This document shows, in pieces, positions 46,775 through 56,565 of a stretch of 64,000 nucleotides of DNA. This DNA is from Burkholderiales bacterium (GTDB taxonomy: Bacteria > Pseudomonadota > Gammaproteobacteria > Burkholderiales > Burkholderiaceae_C). The translations under genes and the position numbers were made by a program. A model generated the notes under the pieces. That model had not been told where the DNA came from and did not search any database. It was given only the letters and a program-made list of their open reading frames with translations. The stretch spans positions 1 to 64,000 of the forward strand of contig RXJQ01000020.1 in NCBI GenBank assembly GCA_003963115.1, read 5' to 3'. Each line of letters opens with the position of its first letter. Position 1 is the stretch's first letter.

Positions 46775-47944
46775 ATGAACATTCGCATCGCGCTGCGCAT
46801 GGTGAGAACCTTGCCGCTGTTTGTTTTTGCAGCCACGGCCATTCAGGCTCAGGCTCAGACCTACAACCTCACGCTGCTAGATGGCAGTGATGCTGGCGTC
46901 AACATCAACAATTCAGGACAGGTTGTTGTTACCAGTGGCTTTATCAATGCAGGCATCTGGTCCAACGGGCAAACCACGCCTCTAGACACCATGGGGGTCA
47001 GATTTCAGCTTCCGTACGAGATCAACAATGGGGGTGAGGTAATTGGAGACGCCATGAGGGTGCTCGGCCGAGGAACGGGTGCCTTATGGAATGCGAATGG
47101 CCAAGGCCAATTGCTGACCATGCCGTCTTACGACTACACCACGGCCCAGGGTATCAATGATGCACACGTGGTGGTGGGCTCCGCCACGGACGTGCTCCGC
47201 ATGCGCGCAGTGGTCTGGCAAAATGGAACCGGCAGCCTACTTGCCGGCTTGCCAATGACACTCATCACATCGTCAAGCGCAACTGACATCAACAATGATG
47301 GCCAAGTCGTGGGATACACCTTTTCAGGTGGCTTTGCTCATGCTGTCATCTGGCATGACATCCATTCGGATGCAGCCTTGCTGCCCGCCCTCGCCGGCAC
47401 CAACCAATCGCAAGCGACATTCATCAACGATGCGGGACAAGCCATCGGGACCAGCCAACTGGTGACAGTCACCAACGGGGCGAACACCCCCGGCAAGCGC
47501 ATCGCGACGCTGTGGTCAGGAGGCACCGCCATCGAGTTGCACAACTTGGCGGATGCGACAGGCGACACCGATGTCGCTGGCATCAATATCCAGGGCATGG
47601 CAGTTGGTACATCCTGGATCGCGTCAGCATCAAGCAACCAACATGGCATCGCGACGCTCTGGTCGCCAGATGGGCAATCAGCCGTGGACCTCAATACCTT
47701 GCTGGATCCGAAGGATGCCAAATCAGGGTGGGTGCTTCAAGCAGCCTATGACATCAACGACCAAGGCATGATCGTTGGCCAGGCATTCAACAGCATCACC
47801 AGCGAGACCACGGGATTCCTGCTCACGCCCGTGCCAGAGCCCACGACGGCCATCTATTTCGCCCTTGGCTTGCTTGGCACTGCTTGTGCCGTGCGTCGTC
47901 GCTACAAGCGACATCACAAAGATCAAACAGACCGTCGCGCCTGA
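46775..47944 (+). CDS. PEP-CTERM sorting-domain protein with HAF-type repeats
   Basis: 389 aa. A signal peptide (ending at AQAQT) precedes repeated motifs of the form (G/D)IN(N/D)xGxVVG...A..W (for example DINNDGQVVGYTFSGGFAHAVIWH and DINDQGMIVGQAF), the extracellular HAF repeats that probably fold as a beta-propeller. The C-terminus is PVPEPTTAIYFALGLLGTACAVRRRYKR: the VPEP motif, a membrane helix and a basic end, the signal cut by exosortase. Expected to be surface-exposed or secreted with extracellular polysaccharide. AAGGAGG five bases before the ATG. Function unknown. Confidence 0.9.
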   Translation: MNIRIALRMVRTLPLFVFAATAIQAQAQTYNLTLLDGSDAGVNINNSGQVVVTSGFINAGIWSNGQTTPLDTMGVRFQLPYEINNGGEVIGDAMRVLGRGTGALWNANGQGQLLTMPSYDYTTAQGINDAHVVVGSATDVLRMRAVVWQNGTGSLLAGLPMTLITSSSATDINNDGQVVGYTFSGGFAHAVIWHDIHSDAALLPALAGTNQSQATFINDAGQAIGTSQLVTVTNGANTPGKRIATLWSGGTAIELHNLADATGDTDVAGINIQGMAVGTSWIASASSNQHGIATLWSPDGQSAVDLNTLLDPKDAKSGWVLQAAYDINDQGMIVGQAFNSITSETTGFLLTPVPEPTTAIYFALGLLGTACAVRRRYKRHHKDQTDRRA

Positions 47945-47950
47945 AAACAA

Positions 47951-47984
47951 AACGAGCCGGGGCCTTTTCAGGCACCAGCTCGTT
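47951..47984 (-). terminator. Rho-independent terminator of tRNA-Pro
   Basis: Arms AACGAGC (47951-47957) and GCTCGTT (47978-47984), with an inner partial stem; on the minus strand they are followed by a T-rich tract (TTTTGTTTTC). It lies 10 bp downstream of the tRNA. Confidence 0.75.
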
Positions 47985-47993
47985 GACATGACT

Positions 47994-48070
47994 TGGTCGG
48001 GGCGGTGGGATTCGAACTCACGACCCTCTGCTCCCAAAGCAGATGCGCTACCAGACTGCGCTACGCCCCG
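47994..48070 (-). tRNA. tRNA-Pro (TGG anticodon)
   Basis: 77 nt with CCA. Acceptor arms CGGGGCG/CGCCCCG with discriminator A, D-arm with GTCTGGTAGCGC, T-arm GAGTTCGAATC and anticodon loop TTTGGGA (anticodon TGG). Confidence 0.95.
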
Positions 48071-48163
48071 ACGAAGCCAATATTCTACCCCGTAATTTAG
48101 CCCGATTGAGGGATTGGGGATCTCGGTGCGCATGTGTCACCGCGCCGCAACCAGAAGCGGGCG

Positions 48164-51100
48164 TCAAGCCGTCATCTGCGCCCAGACCTTCTCCAGCCGC
48201 TTGATGCTGACCGGCTGCGGCGTGCGCAACTCCTGCGCGAACAGGCTGATGCGCAGCTCTTCCAGCAGCCAGCGGAATTCGTCCAGGCGTGCGTCGTGCG
48301 TTCCTTTGAGTTCGCTCAGGCGGCGGGTGTAGCGCTGGTCCAGCGGGCGCAGCTCGGTCAGGCGCTGGGCGTCGCGCGCCGGGTCGCCCTTGAGCTTGTC
48401 CAGGCGCAGGGTGATGCCCTTGAGGTAGCGCGGGAAGTGCTGCAACTGCGTGTACGGTGTCTGCGCGATGAAGCGTTTGGGCATCAGGCGCTGCAGTTGG
48501 GCTGCGATGTCGTCGGCCACGTCCTTGGGTGGCTTGCTGTCCTTGAGCTTGTGAGCCGCTGCCGCGTATTCCGTCAGCACGGTGCCCGCCAGACGCGCCA
48601 CTTCCTGCGCGATCAGGTTCAGGCGTGTGCGGCCCTCTTCCACGCGGGCCTTGAAGCTGGCCGAGTCCGCAGGCAGAGGGTCGTGCAAGTAGGCACGGTC
48701 CAGGGCCACGTCGATGATCTGGTCGCGCAGCTCGTCGGCCGTGCCCAGGCTCATGTAGGCCATGGCCATCTTCTGCAGGTCCGGAATATTCTTTTCCAGG
48801 TACTTGAGCGGCTCCTTGATCTGCAGGGCGACGAGCCGTCGCAGGCCGGCGCGGTGTTTGCTGGCCGCCACGTCGGGTTCGTCAAAGACCTCGATCTCGA
48901 CGTGCTGGCCCTTGTCGATCAATGCGGGAAAGCCGATCAGCATGTGGCCGCCGCGCTGGATTTCCATCAGCTCGGGCAGCTCGCCGAAGGTCCAGTCGGT
49001 CAGGGGCTGGGTGGGAGTCGGCTTGTTGGCAGATGCCGCTGAAGGCGATGGCGACGCTGGGCCAGATTTGCCGCCCTGCACACGCTGCATCTGCGGCTTG
49101 TTGCCCATCGCGGCGCCCTGCCCTGCCATGGCCTTGCCACCACCCGTCTGTGGCGACGATGCACCAGCATCTTCCAGAGCAGGCTCGCCCCCCTGCACCA
49201 CCTCCCTGGCCTTGAGCGCCGCCAAGGCCTGGAAGGCCCCACGCGCCAATGAGCCGAGTTCGGCCTTGAGCGCCGCCAGGTTGCGCCCCATGCCGAGCTG
49301 ACGGCCGTGCTCGTCCACCACGCGGTAGTTCATGAATAGGTGCGGAGAGAGCATGTCCAGCTTGAAGTCGGCACGCTTGATGTCGAGCTGGGTCTTGTCG
49401 CGCACAGCCTTGAGCAACGCATCCATCAAGCCGCCCTGGCCAAACTCGACCGCTTCCACGAAAGACTCGGCGTAGTCCGGCAAAGGCACCAGGCGCGCTC
49501 GCGGCTTTTGATGCAGGCTCTTGACCAGGGCCAGCACCTTGTCCTTGAGCATGCCGGGCACCAGCCATTCCCCATGCTCTTCGTTGACCTGGTTGAGCGC
49601 GTAGATGGGCACGGTCACGGTCACGCCATCGCGGGCATCGCCGGGTTCGTGCAGGTAGGTGGCGGCGCAATCGACACCGCCCATGCGCACGTACTTCGGG
49701 AAGGCCGCGCTGGTGATGCCGGCGGCCTCGTGCCGCATCAGCTCTTCGCGGCTCAAGTAGAGCAGCTTGGGGTTCTCGCGACTGGCCGCTTTGTACCAAC
49801 GCTCGAAGCTGTGGCCGCTCATCACCTCGGGCGGGATCTGGGCGTCGTAGAAGGCATAGATCAGTTCGTCATCGACCAGCACGTCCTGCCGGCGCGACTT
49901 GTGCTCGAGTTGCTCGACCTGGCCGACGAGCTTGCGGTTGGCCGCGAGGAAGGGCAAGCGCGTCTCCCACTCGTCGTTGACCAAAGCCTCGCGGATGAAG
50001 ATCTCGCGCGCAGCCTTGGCGTCCACCAGGCCGAAGTTGACGCGCTTGTTGTTGTAGACCACCAGGCCGTACAGCGTGGCCCGCTCCAGCGCGACGACCT
50101 CGGCGGCCTTCTTCTCCCAATGCGGCTCCAGCAATTGCTTCTTGAGCAGGTGGCCGCCCATCTGCACCAGCCAGGGCTGTTCGATGTTGGCGATGCCACG
50201 TCCGAACAGGCGCGTGGTCTCGACCAGTTCGGCCGCCAGGATCCAGCGGCCCGGCTTCTTGCTCAGGTTGGCGCCGGGGTGCTTGTAGAACTTGATGCCG
50301 CGCGCGCCGAGGTACCAGTCCTCATCGTCGCTCTTGCAGCCGATGTTGCCCAGCAAGCCCGACAGCAGCGACAGGTGCACCTGCTCGTAGGTGGCCACGC
50401 TGCCATTGAGACGCCAGTTGTGCTCGGCCACCACGGTGTGCAATTGCGTGTAGACGTCCTTCCACTCGCGCACGCGGCGGGGGTTGATGAAGTTGTCGCG
50501 CAGCAGTTGCTCGTACTTGCGGTGGCTGAGCTTGTGCGTTTCGTTTTGGTGGGGTGGCTCACCAGGCGCTTGATGCCCATGCCCCCCACGCGAGTTGTCC
50601 AGCCACTTCCACAGCTTCAAGGTCCCCATGAACTCGGACTTCTCGTCGTCGAACTGCTTGTGCTTTTGATCGGCCTGCTGTTGCTGCTCGATGGGCCGGT
50701 CGCGCACGTCCTGCACGCTCAAGCTCGCGGCAATCACGAGCACTTCGGCTAGGGCCTGGCGGTCCTTGGCTTCGAGGATCATGCGGCCCACGCGCGGGTC
50801 CAGCGGCAGCTTGGCCAGGCTCATGCCCAGCGGCGTGATCTCGTTGGCATCGTCGACCGCGCCCAGTTCGTTGAGCAACTGGTAGCCGTCGGCAATGGCC
50901 TTGCGCAAGGGGGGCTCGATGAAGGGGAAGTCGTCGACCAGACCCAGGTGCAGGGACTTCATCCGCAGGATCACGCCGGCCAGCGAGGACCGCAGGATCT
51001 CTGGGTCGGTGAAGCGTGGCCTTGAATTGAAATCCTTCTCGTCATACAGGCGGATGCAGATGCCGTTGGCCACACGGCCGCAACGGCCCGCGCGCTGGTT

Positions 51101-52207
51101 GGCCGCGGCCTGGCTGATGGGCTCGATCTGCAGTTGCTCGACCTTGTTGCGAAAGCTGTAGCGCTTGACGCGCGCCTGGCCACTGTCGATCACATAGCGG
51201 ATGCCCGGCACCGTCAGCGAGGTCTCGGCCACATTGGTGGCCAGCACGATGCGCCGCCCGTTGCCCGTCTGGAAGACGCGGTCTTGCTCCTGCTGGCTCA
51301 GCCGCGCGAACAGCGGCAGGATGTCTGCGGTGACACGGTGATGCGCAAAGTGCTTGCGCAGGTGGTCGGACGCTTCGCGGATCTCGCGCTCGCCGGGCAG
51401 GAAGACGAGGATGTCGCCACCGCCCTCGCGCCAGAGTTCATCGGCCGCATCGGTGATGGCCTCGTTCAGGCCATATTCGCGGCTTTCTTCAAACGGGCGG
51501 TAGCGCTGCTCGACCGGGAACAGCCGCCCCGACACCATGATCACCGGTGCCGGCCCCTTGCTTGAGCCGAAATGCTGCGCGAAGCGCTCGGCATCGATGG
51601 TGGCCGAGGTCACGATGATCTTGAGGTCCGGCCGGCGGGGCAGCAACTGGCGCAAATAGCCCAGCAGGAAGTCGATGTTGAGGCTGCGCTCATGCGCCTC
51701 GTCGATGATGATGGTGTCGTAGGCCTTGAGATCCGGATCGCCCTGGGTTTCGGCCAGCAGGATGCCGTCGGTCATCAGCTTGACCGATGCGCCCGGTTGC
51801 AGCCTGTCCTGAAAACGCACTTTGTAGCCCACCACCTCGCCCAGCGGCGAATTGAGCTCCTCGGCAATGCGCTTGGCCACGCTGGATGCGGCAATGCGGC
51901 GTGGCTGCGTGTGCCCGATCAGCTTGGGCCGCTTGCCATGCTCGCGCACCTGCCCCCAACCGCCTCGGCCCATGGCCAGCGCGATCTTCGGCAGCTGCGT
52001 GGTCTTGCCCGAGCCCGTCTCGCCGCAGACGATGATGACCTGGTGCACGCGCAGGGCGGCCTCGATCTCGTCGCGTTTACCGCTGACCGGCAGAGACTCG
52101 GGAAACGTGATGGCGGAGCTGGTAGCTGGGCTTGAAGTGGGGCGATTGGGCAACACGGGAAGATACGGAGAGGGGCAGGCGGCCACAAACAGACCAAAGT
52201 CCGCCAT
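48164..52207 (-). CDS. hrpA: ATP-dependent RNA helicase HrpA
   Basis: 1347 aa, in the usual range. DEAH-box helicase: Walker A GETGSGKTTQLPK, DEAH in IIIDEAHERSLN, SATIDAERFAQ and QRAGRCGR, then the winged-helix/ratchet region (HA2, OB) and a long C-terminal DUF3418 part. A Gly/Pro/Ala/Ser-rich insertion (about residues 1000-1065) looks disordered and family-atypical. HrpA unwinds RNA and rescues stalled ribosomes in E. coli. Divergent from the amidase with only 11 bp between the two ATGs, so its promoter must lie inside the amidase gene. Confidence 0.95.
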   Translation of the reverse strand: MADFGLFVAACPSPYLPVLPNRPTSSPATSSAITFPESLPVSGKRDEIEAALRVHQVIIVCGETGSGKTTQLPKIALAMGRGGWGQVREHGKRPKLIGHTQPRRIAASSVAKRIAEELNSPLGEVVGYKVRFQDRLQPGASVKLMTDGILLAETQGDPDLKAYDTIIIDEAHERSLNIDFLLGYLRQLLPRRPDLKIIVTSATIDAERFAQHFGSSKGPAPVIMVSGRLFPVEQRYRPFEESREYGLNEAITDAADELWREGGGDILVFLPGEREIREASDHLRKHFAHHRVTADILPLFARLSQQEQDRVFQTGNGRRIVLATNVAETSLTVPGIRYVIDSGQARVKRYSFRNKVEQLQIEPISQAAANQRAGRCGRVANGICIRLYDEKDFNSRPRFTDPEILRSSLAGVILRMKSLHLGLVDDFPFIEPPLRKAIADGYQLLNELGAVDDANEITPLGMSLAKLPLDPRVGRMILEAKDRQALAEVLVIAASLSVQDVRDRPIEQQQQADQKHKQFDDEKSEFMGTLKLWKWLDNSRGGHGHQAPGEPPHQNETHKLSHRKYEQLLRDNFINPRRVREWKDVYTQLHTVVAEHNWRLNGSVATYEQVHLSLLSGLLGNIGCKSDDEDWYLGARGIKFYKHPGANLSKKPGRWILAAELVETTRLFGRGIANIEQPWLVQMGGHLLKKQLLEPHWEKKAAEVVALERATLYGLVVYNNKRVNFGLVDAKAAREIFIREALVNDEWETRLPFLAANRKLVGQVEQLEHKSRRQDVLVDDELIYAFYDAQIPPEVMSGHSFERWYKAASRENPKLLYLSREELMRHEAAGITSAAFPKYVRMGGVDCAATYLHEPGDARDGVTVTVPIYALNQVNEEHGEWLVPGMLKDKVLALVKSLHQKPRARLVPLPDYAESFVEAVEFGQGGLMDALLKAVRDKTQLDIKRADFKLDMLSPHLFMNYRVVDEHGRQLGMGRNLAALKAELGSLARGAFQALAALKAREVVQGGEPALEDAGASSPQTGGGKAMAGQGAAMGNKPQMQRVQGGKSGPASPSPSAASANKPTPTQPLTDWTFGELPELMEIQRGGHMLIGFPALIDKGQHVEIEVFDEPDVAASKHRAGLRRLVALQIKEPLKYLEKNIPDLQKMAMAYMSLGTADELRDQIIDVALDRAYLHDPLPADSASFKARVEEGRTRLNLIAQEVARLAGTVLTEYAAAAHKLKDSKPPKDVADDIAAQLQRLMPKRFIAQTPYTQLQHFPRYLKGITLRLDKLKGDPARDAQRLTELRPLDQRYTRRLSELKGTHDARLDEFRWLLEELRISLFAQELRTPQPVSIKRLEKVWAQMTA

Positions 52208-52218
52208 TATCCAAGCCC

Positions 52219-53703
52219 ATGCAGTTTCATGAATACACCCGATACGATGCCCTCGGCCTGGCCGACCTGGTCAGGCGCGGTGAGGTCTCCCCGGCCGAGC
52301 TGCTGGAAGCCGCCACAGCCCGAGCTGACGCCACCCATGGCCAGCTCAATGCCGTCGTCCGCCGATACGACGACCGGGCCACGCAGCGGGTGCAGCAGCC
52401 TTTCGGGGCGTCGCAACCCTTCGCGGGCGTGCCCTTCCTGATCAAGGACCTGTTCCAGGAATGGCAGGGCGCGCCTTGCAGCTGGGGCAACCGGGCGCAT
52501 GCCCGCACGAAAGCCCTCGCCAGCAGTGATGTGGTACGCCGCTGGGAAGAAGCCGGCCTGGTGATCTTTGGGGCCACCAACTCGCCGGAGTTCGGTGCCA
52601 AGAACATGACCGAGCCGCTGGCTTTCGGCCCGACCCGCAACCCCTGGGACACCTCGCGCACGCCGGGCGGCTCCTCGGGTGGCTCGGGCGCGGCCGTGGC
52701 GGCCGGCATCGTGCCCGTGGCGGGCGCCAGCGACGGCGGTGGCTCCATCCGCATCCCGGCGGCCTGCAACGGCCTTTTCGGCCTGAAACCCGGGCGCGGG
52801 CGCATCTCCATGGGCCCCTTGGCGGCCGAAGGCCTGTTCGGTGCGGCCGTGCAAGGCGTCATCAGCCGCAGCGTGCGCGACAGCGCCGCCATGCTGGACC
52901 TGCTCCAGGGCCCCGAGCCTCACGCCCCTTACTGGATGCCGCAGCCAGAGCAGTCCTATCTGCAAGCCATTGCCCGCCCGCCCCGGCCCCTGCGCATCGG
53001 CTGGACCACGACCTCGCCCACCGGCACGGCGGTTGACCCGCAGGCGGTGGCCGCCACGGAAGATGCTGCCCAGGTGCTGGCTACGCTGGGGCACCACGTC
53101 GAGGAGGTCCCCTTGCCCTTTGACGGCAAGCAGCTGTCGTCCGACTTCCTGCTGGCCTGGTTCTGTGCCCAGGCCATGCTGATCGACGAGCTGGGGCGGC
53201 AAGAGGGCCTGAAGATGACCGACTTCGAGCCTGACACCCAGGTCATGGCCGCCATGGGCCGCACGGTGTCGGCTCCGGAGCTGCTGGGCTGTCTGGAGCG
53301 CTGGCACCGCCACACCCTGGATCTGACCCGGTTCCATGCCAAGTTCGACCTGTGGCTCTCGCCCACGCTGGCCGCGCCGCCCTTGACCGTGGGCGCCTTG
53401 ACCACGCCGCCAGCGCTGCACATGGTCAACAAGCTCCTGTCCAAGCTGGGCCTCTTCGGCCTGATCCGCAAGACCAGCTTCTTCCAGGACATCATCCTGC
53501 AGAACCTGGGCTGGACGCCCTACACGCAGTTGGCCAACCTCACCGGCCGTCCGGCCATGTCCGTGCCGCTGTACTGGACGCCTCAGGGCGTGCCGCTGGG
53601 CGTGCAGTTCGTCGGCCCGGTCAATTCCGAGGGCCTGCTGCTGCAATTGGCAGCGCAGCTTGAGCGGGTCCGCCCATGGTTCGACAAACGGCCAAATCTG
53701 TGA
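52219..53703 (+). CDS. Amidase signature family hydrolase
   Basis: 494 aa. The Ser-cisSer-Lys triad is visible: Lys in VPFLIKDLF, and the serines in TPGGSSGGSGAAVAAG and DGGGSIRIPA. The C-terminal part (LANLTGRPAMSVPLYWTPQGVPLGVQFVG) is typical. These enzymes hydrolyse amides; the nearest groups include 6-aminohexanoate cyclic dimer hydrolase-like and broad amidases. A GatA role is unlikely without GatB/GatC nearby. No Shine-Dalgarno is visible at 52219; the upstream in-frame ATG at 52132 would overlap the start of divergent hrpA. Confidence 0.9.
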   Translation: MQFHEYTRYDALGLADLVRRGEVSPAELLEAATARADATHGQLNAVVRRYDDRATQRVQQPFGASQPFAGVPFLIKDLFQEWQGAPCSWGNRAHARTKALASSDVVRRWEEAGLVIFGATNSPEFGAKNMTEPLAFGPTRNPWDTSRTPGGSSGGSGAAVAAGIVPVAGASDGGGSIRIPAACNGLFGLKPGRGRISMGPLAAEGLFGAAVQGVISRSVRDSAAMLDLLQGPEPHAPYWMPQPEQSYLQAIARPPRPLRIGWTTTSPTGTAVDPQAVAATEDAAQVLATLGHHVEEVPLPFDGKQLSSDFLLAWFCAQAMLIDELGRQEGLKMTDFEPDTQVMAAMGRTVSAPELLGCLERWHRHTLDLTRFHAKFDLWLSPTLAAPPLTVGALTTPPALHMVNKLLSKLGLFGLIRKTSFFQDIILQNLGWTPYTQLANLTGRPAMSVPLYWTPQGVPLGVQFVGPVNSEGLLLQLAAQLERVRPWFDKRPNL

Positions 53704-53836
53704 CCGACGGGGCAGCGCGTGGTGCGCCATGCGTGTGGGGACAGCGCATTGCCCGTAACATTACGGCTTGACGCACCCTTTTGCCTCATTTCCTGCCTCT
53801 TTTCCTGCCCCCTGCCCCTTTTCCACATCCTGATTG
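53704..53836 (+). promoter_or_regulatory. Pyrimidine-rich leader before argA
   Basis: The 133-bp spacer contains an about 50-base polypyrimidine tract (about 53776-53825) made of repeated TTTCCTGCC-like units. There is no purine-rich ribosome site before the argA ATG. No gene is seen. Confidence 0.4.
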
Positions 53837-55219
53837 ATGGACCTGGTCTTCCCCCACACCTTCGTGCCCTGGTTTCGCTCCGTGGCACCCCACATCCACG
53901 CGCACCGGGGCAAGACTTTCGTCGTCGGCCTGTCTGGCGAGCTGATCGCGGCCGGCAAACTCGAGAGCTTCGTGCAGGACCTGGCCCTGATGCAGGCCAT
54001 GGGGATCAAGATCGTGCTGGCCCACGGTTTTCGCCCGCAGCTGGAAGAGCAGTTGCGCGCCAAGGGGCAGGAGTCCAAATTCAGCCACGGCATGCGCATC
54101 ACCGACCCGGTGGCGCTGGACTGCGCCCAGGAAGCGGCCGGGCAATTGCGTTATGAAATCGAAGCGGCCTTCTCGCTGGGGCTCCCCAACACACCCATGG
54201 CCGGCGCATCCGTCAGCGTGATCTCGGGCAACTTCGTCACCGCGCGGCCAGTGGGCATCGTCGATGGCGTGGACTTCATGCACACCGGCCTGGTTCGCAA
54301 GATCGACGCCATGGCCGTGCGCCGTGCCATCGACACCGGTGCCCTGGTCATGCTCTCGCCATTTGGTTTCTCGCACACCGGCGAGGCCTTCAACCTCAGC
54401 ATGGAAGACGTGGCCACCAGCGCCGCCATCGCCTTGCAGGCCGACAAGCTGATCTTCGTGACCGAGGTGCGTGGCATCTTGCAAAGCATCGTGGCCGAGC
54501 CCGCCAAGGCCGCCGAGCTGGAAGCCAAGCAGCACGACCCCGACGTCGAGATCGACCAGGAGCTCGCGCTGGCCGACGCCAAGCGCCTGCTGGGTGCCCT
54601 GCCCAACCCCTTGCAGCCGACCGACACGGCCTACTACCTTCAGCATGCCGTCAAGGCCAGCGAAGGGGGCGTGGAGCGCGTGCACATCATCCCCTTCAAG
54701 GTCGATGGCGCCCTGCTGATGGAGGTGTTCACGCATGATGGCGTGGGCACCATGATCGTCGACGAAAAACTCGAAAGCCTGCGCGAAGCCACCCCAGACG
54801 ACGTGGGTGGCATCCTGCAACTGATCGAACCCTTCGAGCAAGACGGCACCCTGGTCAAGCGCAGCCGCACCGAGATCGAACGCGACGCGGCCCAGTACAC
54901 CGTGATCGAGCACGACGGCGTGATCTTCGGCTGTGCGGCGCTCTACCCCTTCCCCGAAGCCGGCACCGGCGAAATGGCCGCGCTCACGATCTCGCCGAGC
55001 GTCCAGGGCCAGGGCGACGGCGAACGCATCCTCAAGCGAATCGAGCAACGCGCTCGGGCAATGGGCCTGTCCACGCTGTTTGTATTGACCACGCGTACCA
55101 TGCACTGGTTCATCAAGCGCGGCTTCGCGCCGGTCGATCCCGCCTGGTTGCCCGAGGCCCGCAAGCGCAGCTACAAGTGGGACCGGCGCTCGCAGGTGCT
55201 GGTCAAGCCACTCAAGTAA
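53837..55219 (+). CDS. argA: N-acetylglutamate synthase (amino-acid kinase + GNAT)
   Basis: 460 aa. The N-terminal amino-acid-kinase fold (about 25-290; [25 protein letters not shown]) binds the regulator arginine, and the C-terminal GNAT domain (about 310-455; [23 protein letters not shown]) transfers acetyl from acetyl-CoA to glutamate, the first step of arginine synthesis. Length and order match classical ArgA. The start is the ATG at 53837, immediately preceded by an in-frame TTG; no Shine-Dalgarno. The yggX gene follows after 26 bp. Confidence 0.96.
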   Translation: MDLVFPHTFVPWFRSVAPHIHAHRGKTFVVGLSGELIAAGKLESFVQDLALMQAMGIKIVLAHGFRPQLEEQLRAKGQESKFSHGMRITDPVALDCAQEAAGQLRYEIEAAFSLGLPNTPMAGASVSVISGNFVTARPVGIVDGVDFMHTGLVRKIDAMAVRRAIDTGALVMLSPFGFSHTGEAFNLSMEDVATSAAIALQADKLIFVTEVRGILQSIVAEPAKAAELEAKQHDPDVEIDQELALADAKRLLGALPNPLQPTDTAYYLQHAVKASEGGVERVHIIPFKVDGALLMEVFTHDGVGTMIVDEKLESLREATPDDVGGILQLIEPFEQDGTLVKRSRTEIERDAAQYTVIEHDGVIFGCAALYPFPEAGTGEMAALTISPSVQGQGDGERILKRIEQRARAMGLSTLFVLTTRTMHWFIKRGFAPVDPAWLPEARKRSYKWDRRSQVLVKPLK

Positions 55220-55245
55220 TCGATTTTTCTTTCTGGACCGACAAC

Positions 55246-55518
55246 ATGGCACGCACGATTTTCTGCAAGCACCTCAACAAGGAAGGCGAAGGCCTGGACT
55301 TTGCACCCTACCCCGGTGAACTCGGCAAGCGCATCTACAACGAGATCAGCAAGGAAGCCTGGCAGATGTGGATGAAGCACCAGACCATGCTGGTCAACGA
55401 AAACCGCCTGAACCTGGCCGACGCCCGTGCCCGCCAATACCTGGCGCGCCAGATGGAGCAGTTCTTCTTCGGCGCCGGTGCCGAGCAGGTACAAGGTTAT
55501 GTGCCGCCGTCTCAGTGA
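55246..55518 (+). CDS. yggX: Probable Fe(2+)-trafficking / oxidative damage protection protein YggX
   Basis: 90 aa, full length. [27 protein letters not shown] (with the conserved Cys), then [26 protein letters not shown] and FFFG are the family signature. YggX protects Fe-S clusters and helps iron handling. It lies 26 bp after argA with a strong terminator behind, so is probably co-transcribed with it. Confidence 0.96.
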   Translation: MARTIFCKHLNKEGEGLDFAPYPGELGKRIYNEISKEAWQMWMKHQTMLVNENRLNLADARARQYLARQMEQFFFGAGAEQVQGYVPPSQ

Positions 55519-55543
55519 GCACCGCCAGGCGTCAGGCCAACAG

Positions 55544-55574
55544 AAAAAGCCGGGATCGATGCCCGGCTTTTTTT
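55544..55574 (+). terminator. Strong Rho-independent terminator after yggX
   Basis: Arms AAAAAGCCGGG (55544-55554) and CCCGGCTTTTT (55562-55572) followed by more T. The A-tract at the other side allows bidirectional use by the convergent PEP-CTERM gene. Confidence 0.92.
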
Positions 55575-55591
55575 CGTTCGGGACAGGTGAA

Positions 55592-56257
55592 TCACTCAGC
55601 CGACACGGAGATGCGGCGGCGCCCGATCAGGCCCACCACACACAGCGCAGCCAGTGCAATGGCGCCCGTGCTCGGCTCCGGAACCGGCGCGATGTTCAGG
55701 TTGCCGCCATAGCTGCCACCGAAGCCGCCGGCGATCGTGCCGCGGAACTCCAGCGCATAGCGGGCACCGGCCTGCAGATCCACGTTCTGGAACAGCACCG
55801 TGGTGCCCGTCACGCCGGGAGCCAGCAAGGTGGTGGACGTCCATGCCTGAATAGGCGTGCCGCTGCTGGGCAGACCCGTGGTCAGCGAAGCCACGCCCGC
55901 GTCCAGCTTGTACAGGCGAGCCGAGAAGTTCTGCAGGCTCAGGAAGCTGCCCATGTCGATGGTCACCGCAGCCGCATCAAAGTTGGCCTGCGGCGAGGTC
56001 GGCAGGCTGAACAGGAAATCATCATAGAAGTAGGACTTGCCACCAATTGTCGCGAACACCACGGGCGTACCATCTTGCGAGGTGAAGCCGTTGGCTTGTG
56101 ACCCCGAGAAGGTGTTGCCAATGCTGTGCGTGAAAGGCAGCACGATGCTGCCATAGTCGGCGACGAGGTGGTTGGCCGGGTCGGCGAAGGCGGGCGTGGC
56201 GCTGAGGGCAGACAGGAGGCCCAAAACGGCCACCGTCGCGGTACGGATCTGGAACAT
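55592..56257 (-). CDS. PEP-CTERM sorting-domain protein
   Basis: 221 aa. A signal peptide (ending near AFADP) precedes a beta-sandwich-like domain of about 165 residues and a C-terminal exosortase signal, APVPEPSTGAIALAALCVVGLIGRRRI. The mature protein is probably released to the exterior with exopolysaccharide. The function is unknown; the pattern GSQANGFTSQDGTP and FQNVDLQAGARYALEFRG suggests a FxDxA-type PEP-CTERM family. The start at 56257 has AAGGAG six bases upstream, so the open frame upstream to 56467 is non-coding. Confidence 0.9.
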   Translation of the reverse strand: MFQIRTATVAVLGLLSALSATPAFADPANHLVADYGSIVLPFTHSIGNTFSGSQANGFTSQDGTPVVFATIGGKSYFYDDFLFSLPTSPQANFDAAAVTIDMGSFLSLQNFSARLYKLDAGVASLTTGLPSSGTPIQAWTSTTLLAPGVTGTTVLFQNVDLQAGARYALEFRGTIAGGFGGSYGGNLNIAPVPEPSTGAIALAALCVVGLIGRRRISVSAE

Positions 56258-56565
56258 TGAGCACTCCTTGAACATACGGTCTGGACTGTGTTCAAGGATA
56301 GAAATGGCCCGTGTCAGGCGTTCGATTGCATCACGCAGGATACGCAGGTTGAACAGGCCCTGCCAGAAGTAAGAACGTTGACAGCATGAGCCGCCACATG
56401 AGCCGATCGACACCTGCCGATTGACGCAAACCCGGATTGCGTCACGCGTGAATGCGGGAGCAGACAAACCCTGAGCCGGCGCGAAATAGCAAGAAACGGT
56501 TATCGCTCTAACGCATGCTCTTGAGGATGATTAACCGACAAGCGCTTCAGGGCGACTCCCTCAAC
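56258..56565. promoter_or_regulatory. 308-bp divergent spacer with short repeats
   Basis: No gene is seen. It holds an imperfect direct repeat GATTGC(A/G)TCACGC at 56324-56336 and 56435-56447, and a palindrome TCACGCGTGA at 56442-56451. These may be regulatory sites for the divergent PEP-CTERM and SGNH genes. No sigma-54 promoter was evident. Confidence 0.35.

Noticed and set aside
49340-50752. Plus-strand open frame of 470 codons opposite hrpA
   Set aside because: Mirror of helicase codons, no ribosome site and no recognisable domain.
53786-55252. Minus-strand open frame of 488 codons opposite argA
   Set aside because: argA is clearly coding; the antisense translation shows biased composition and no family.
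56258-56565. Sigma-54 promoter before the PEP-CTERM gene
   Set aside because: The best match, CTGGCAGG followed by GTTC on the minus strand, lacks the GC/TTGC core elements.
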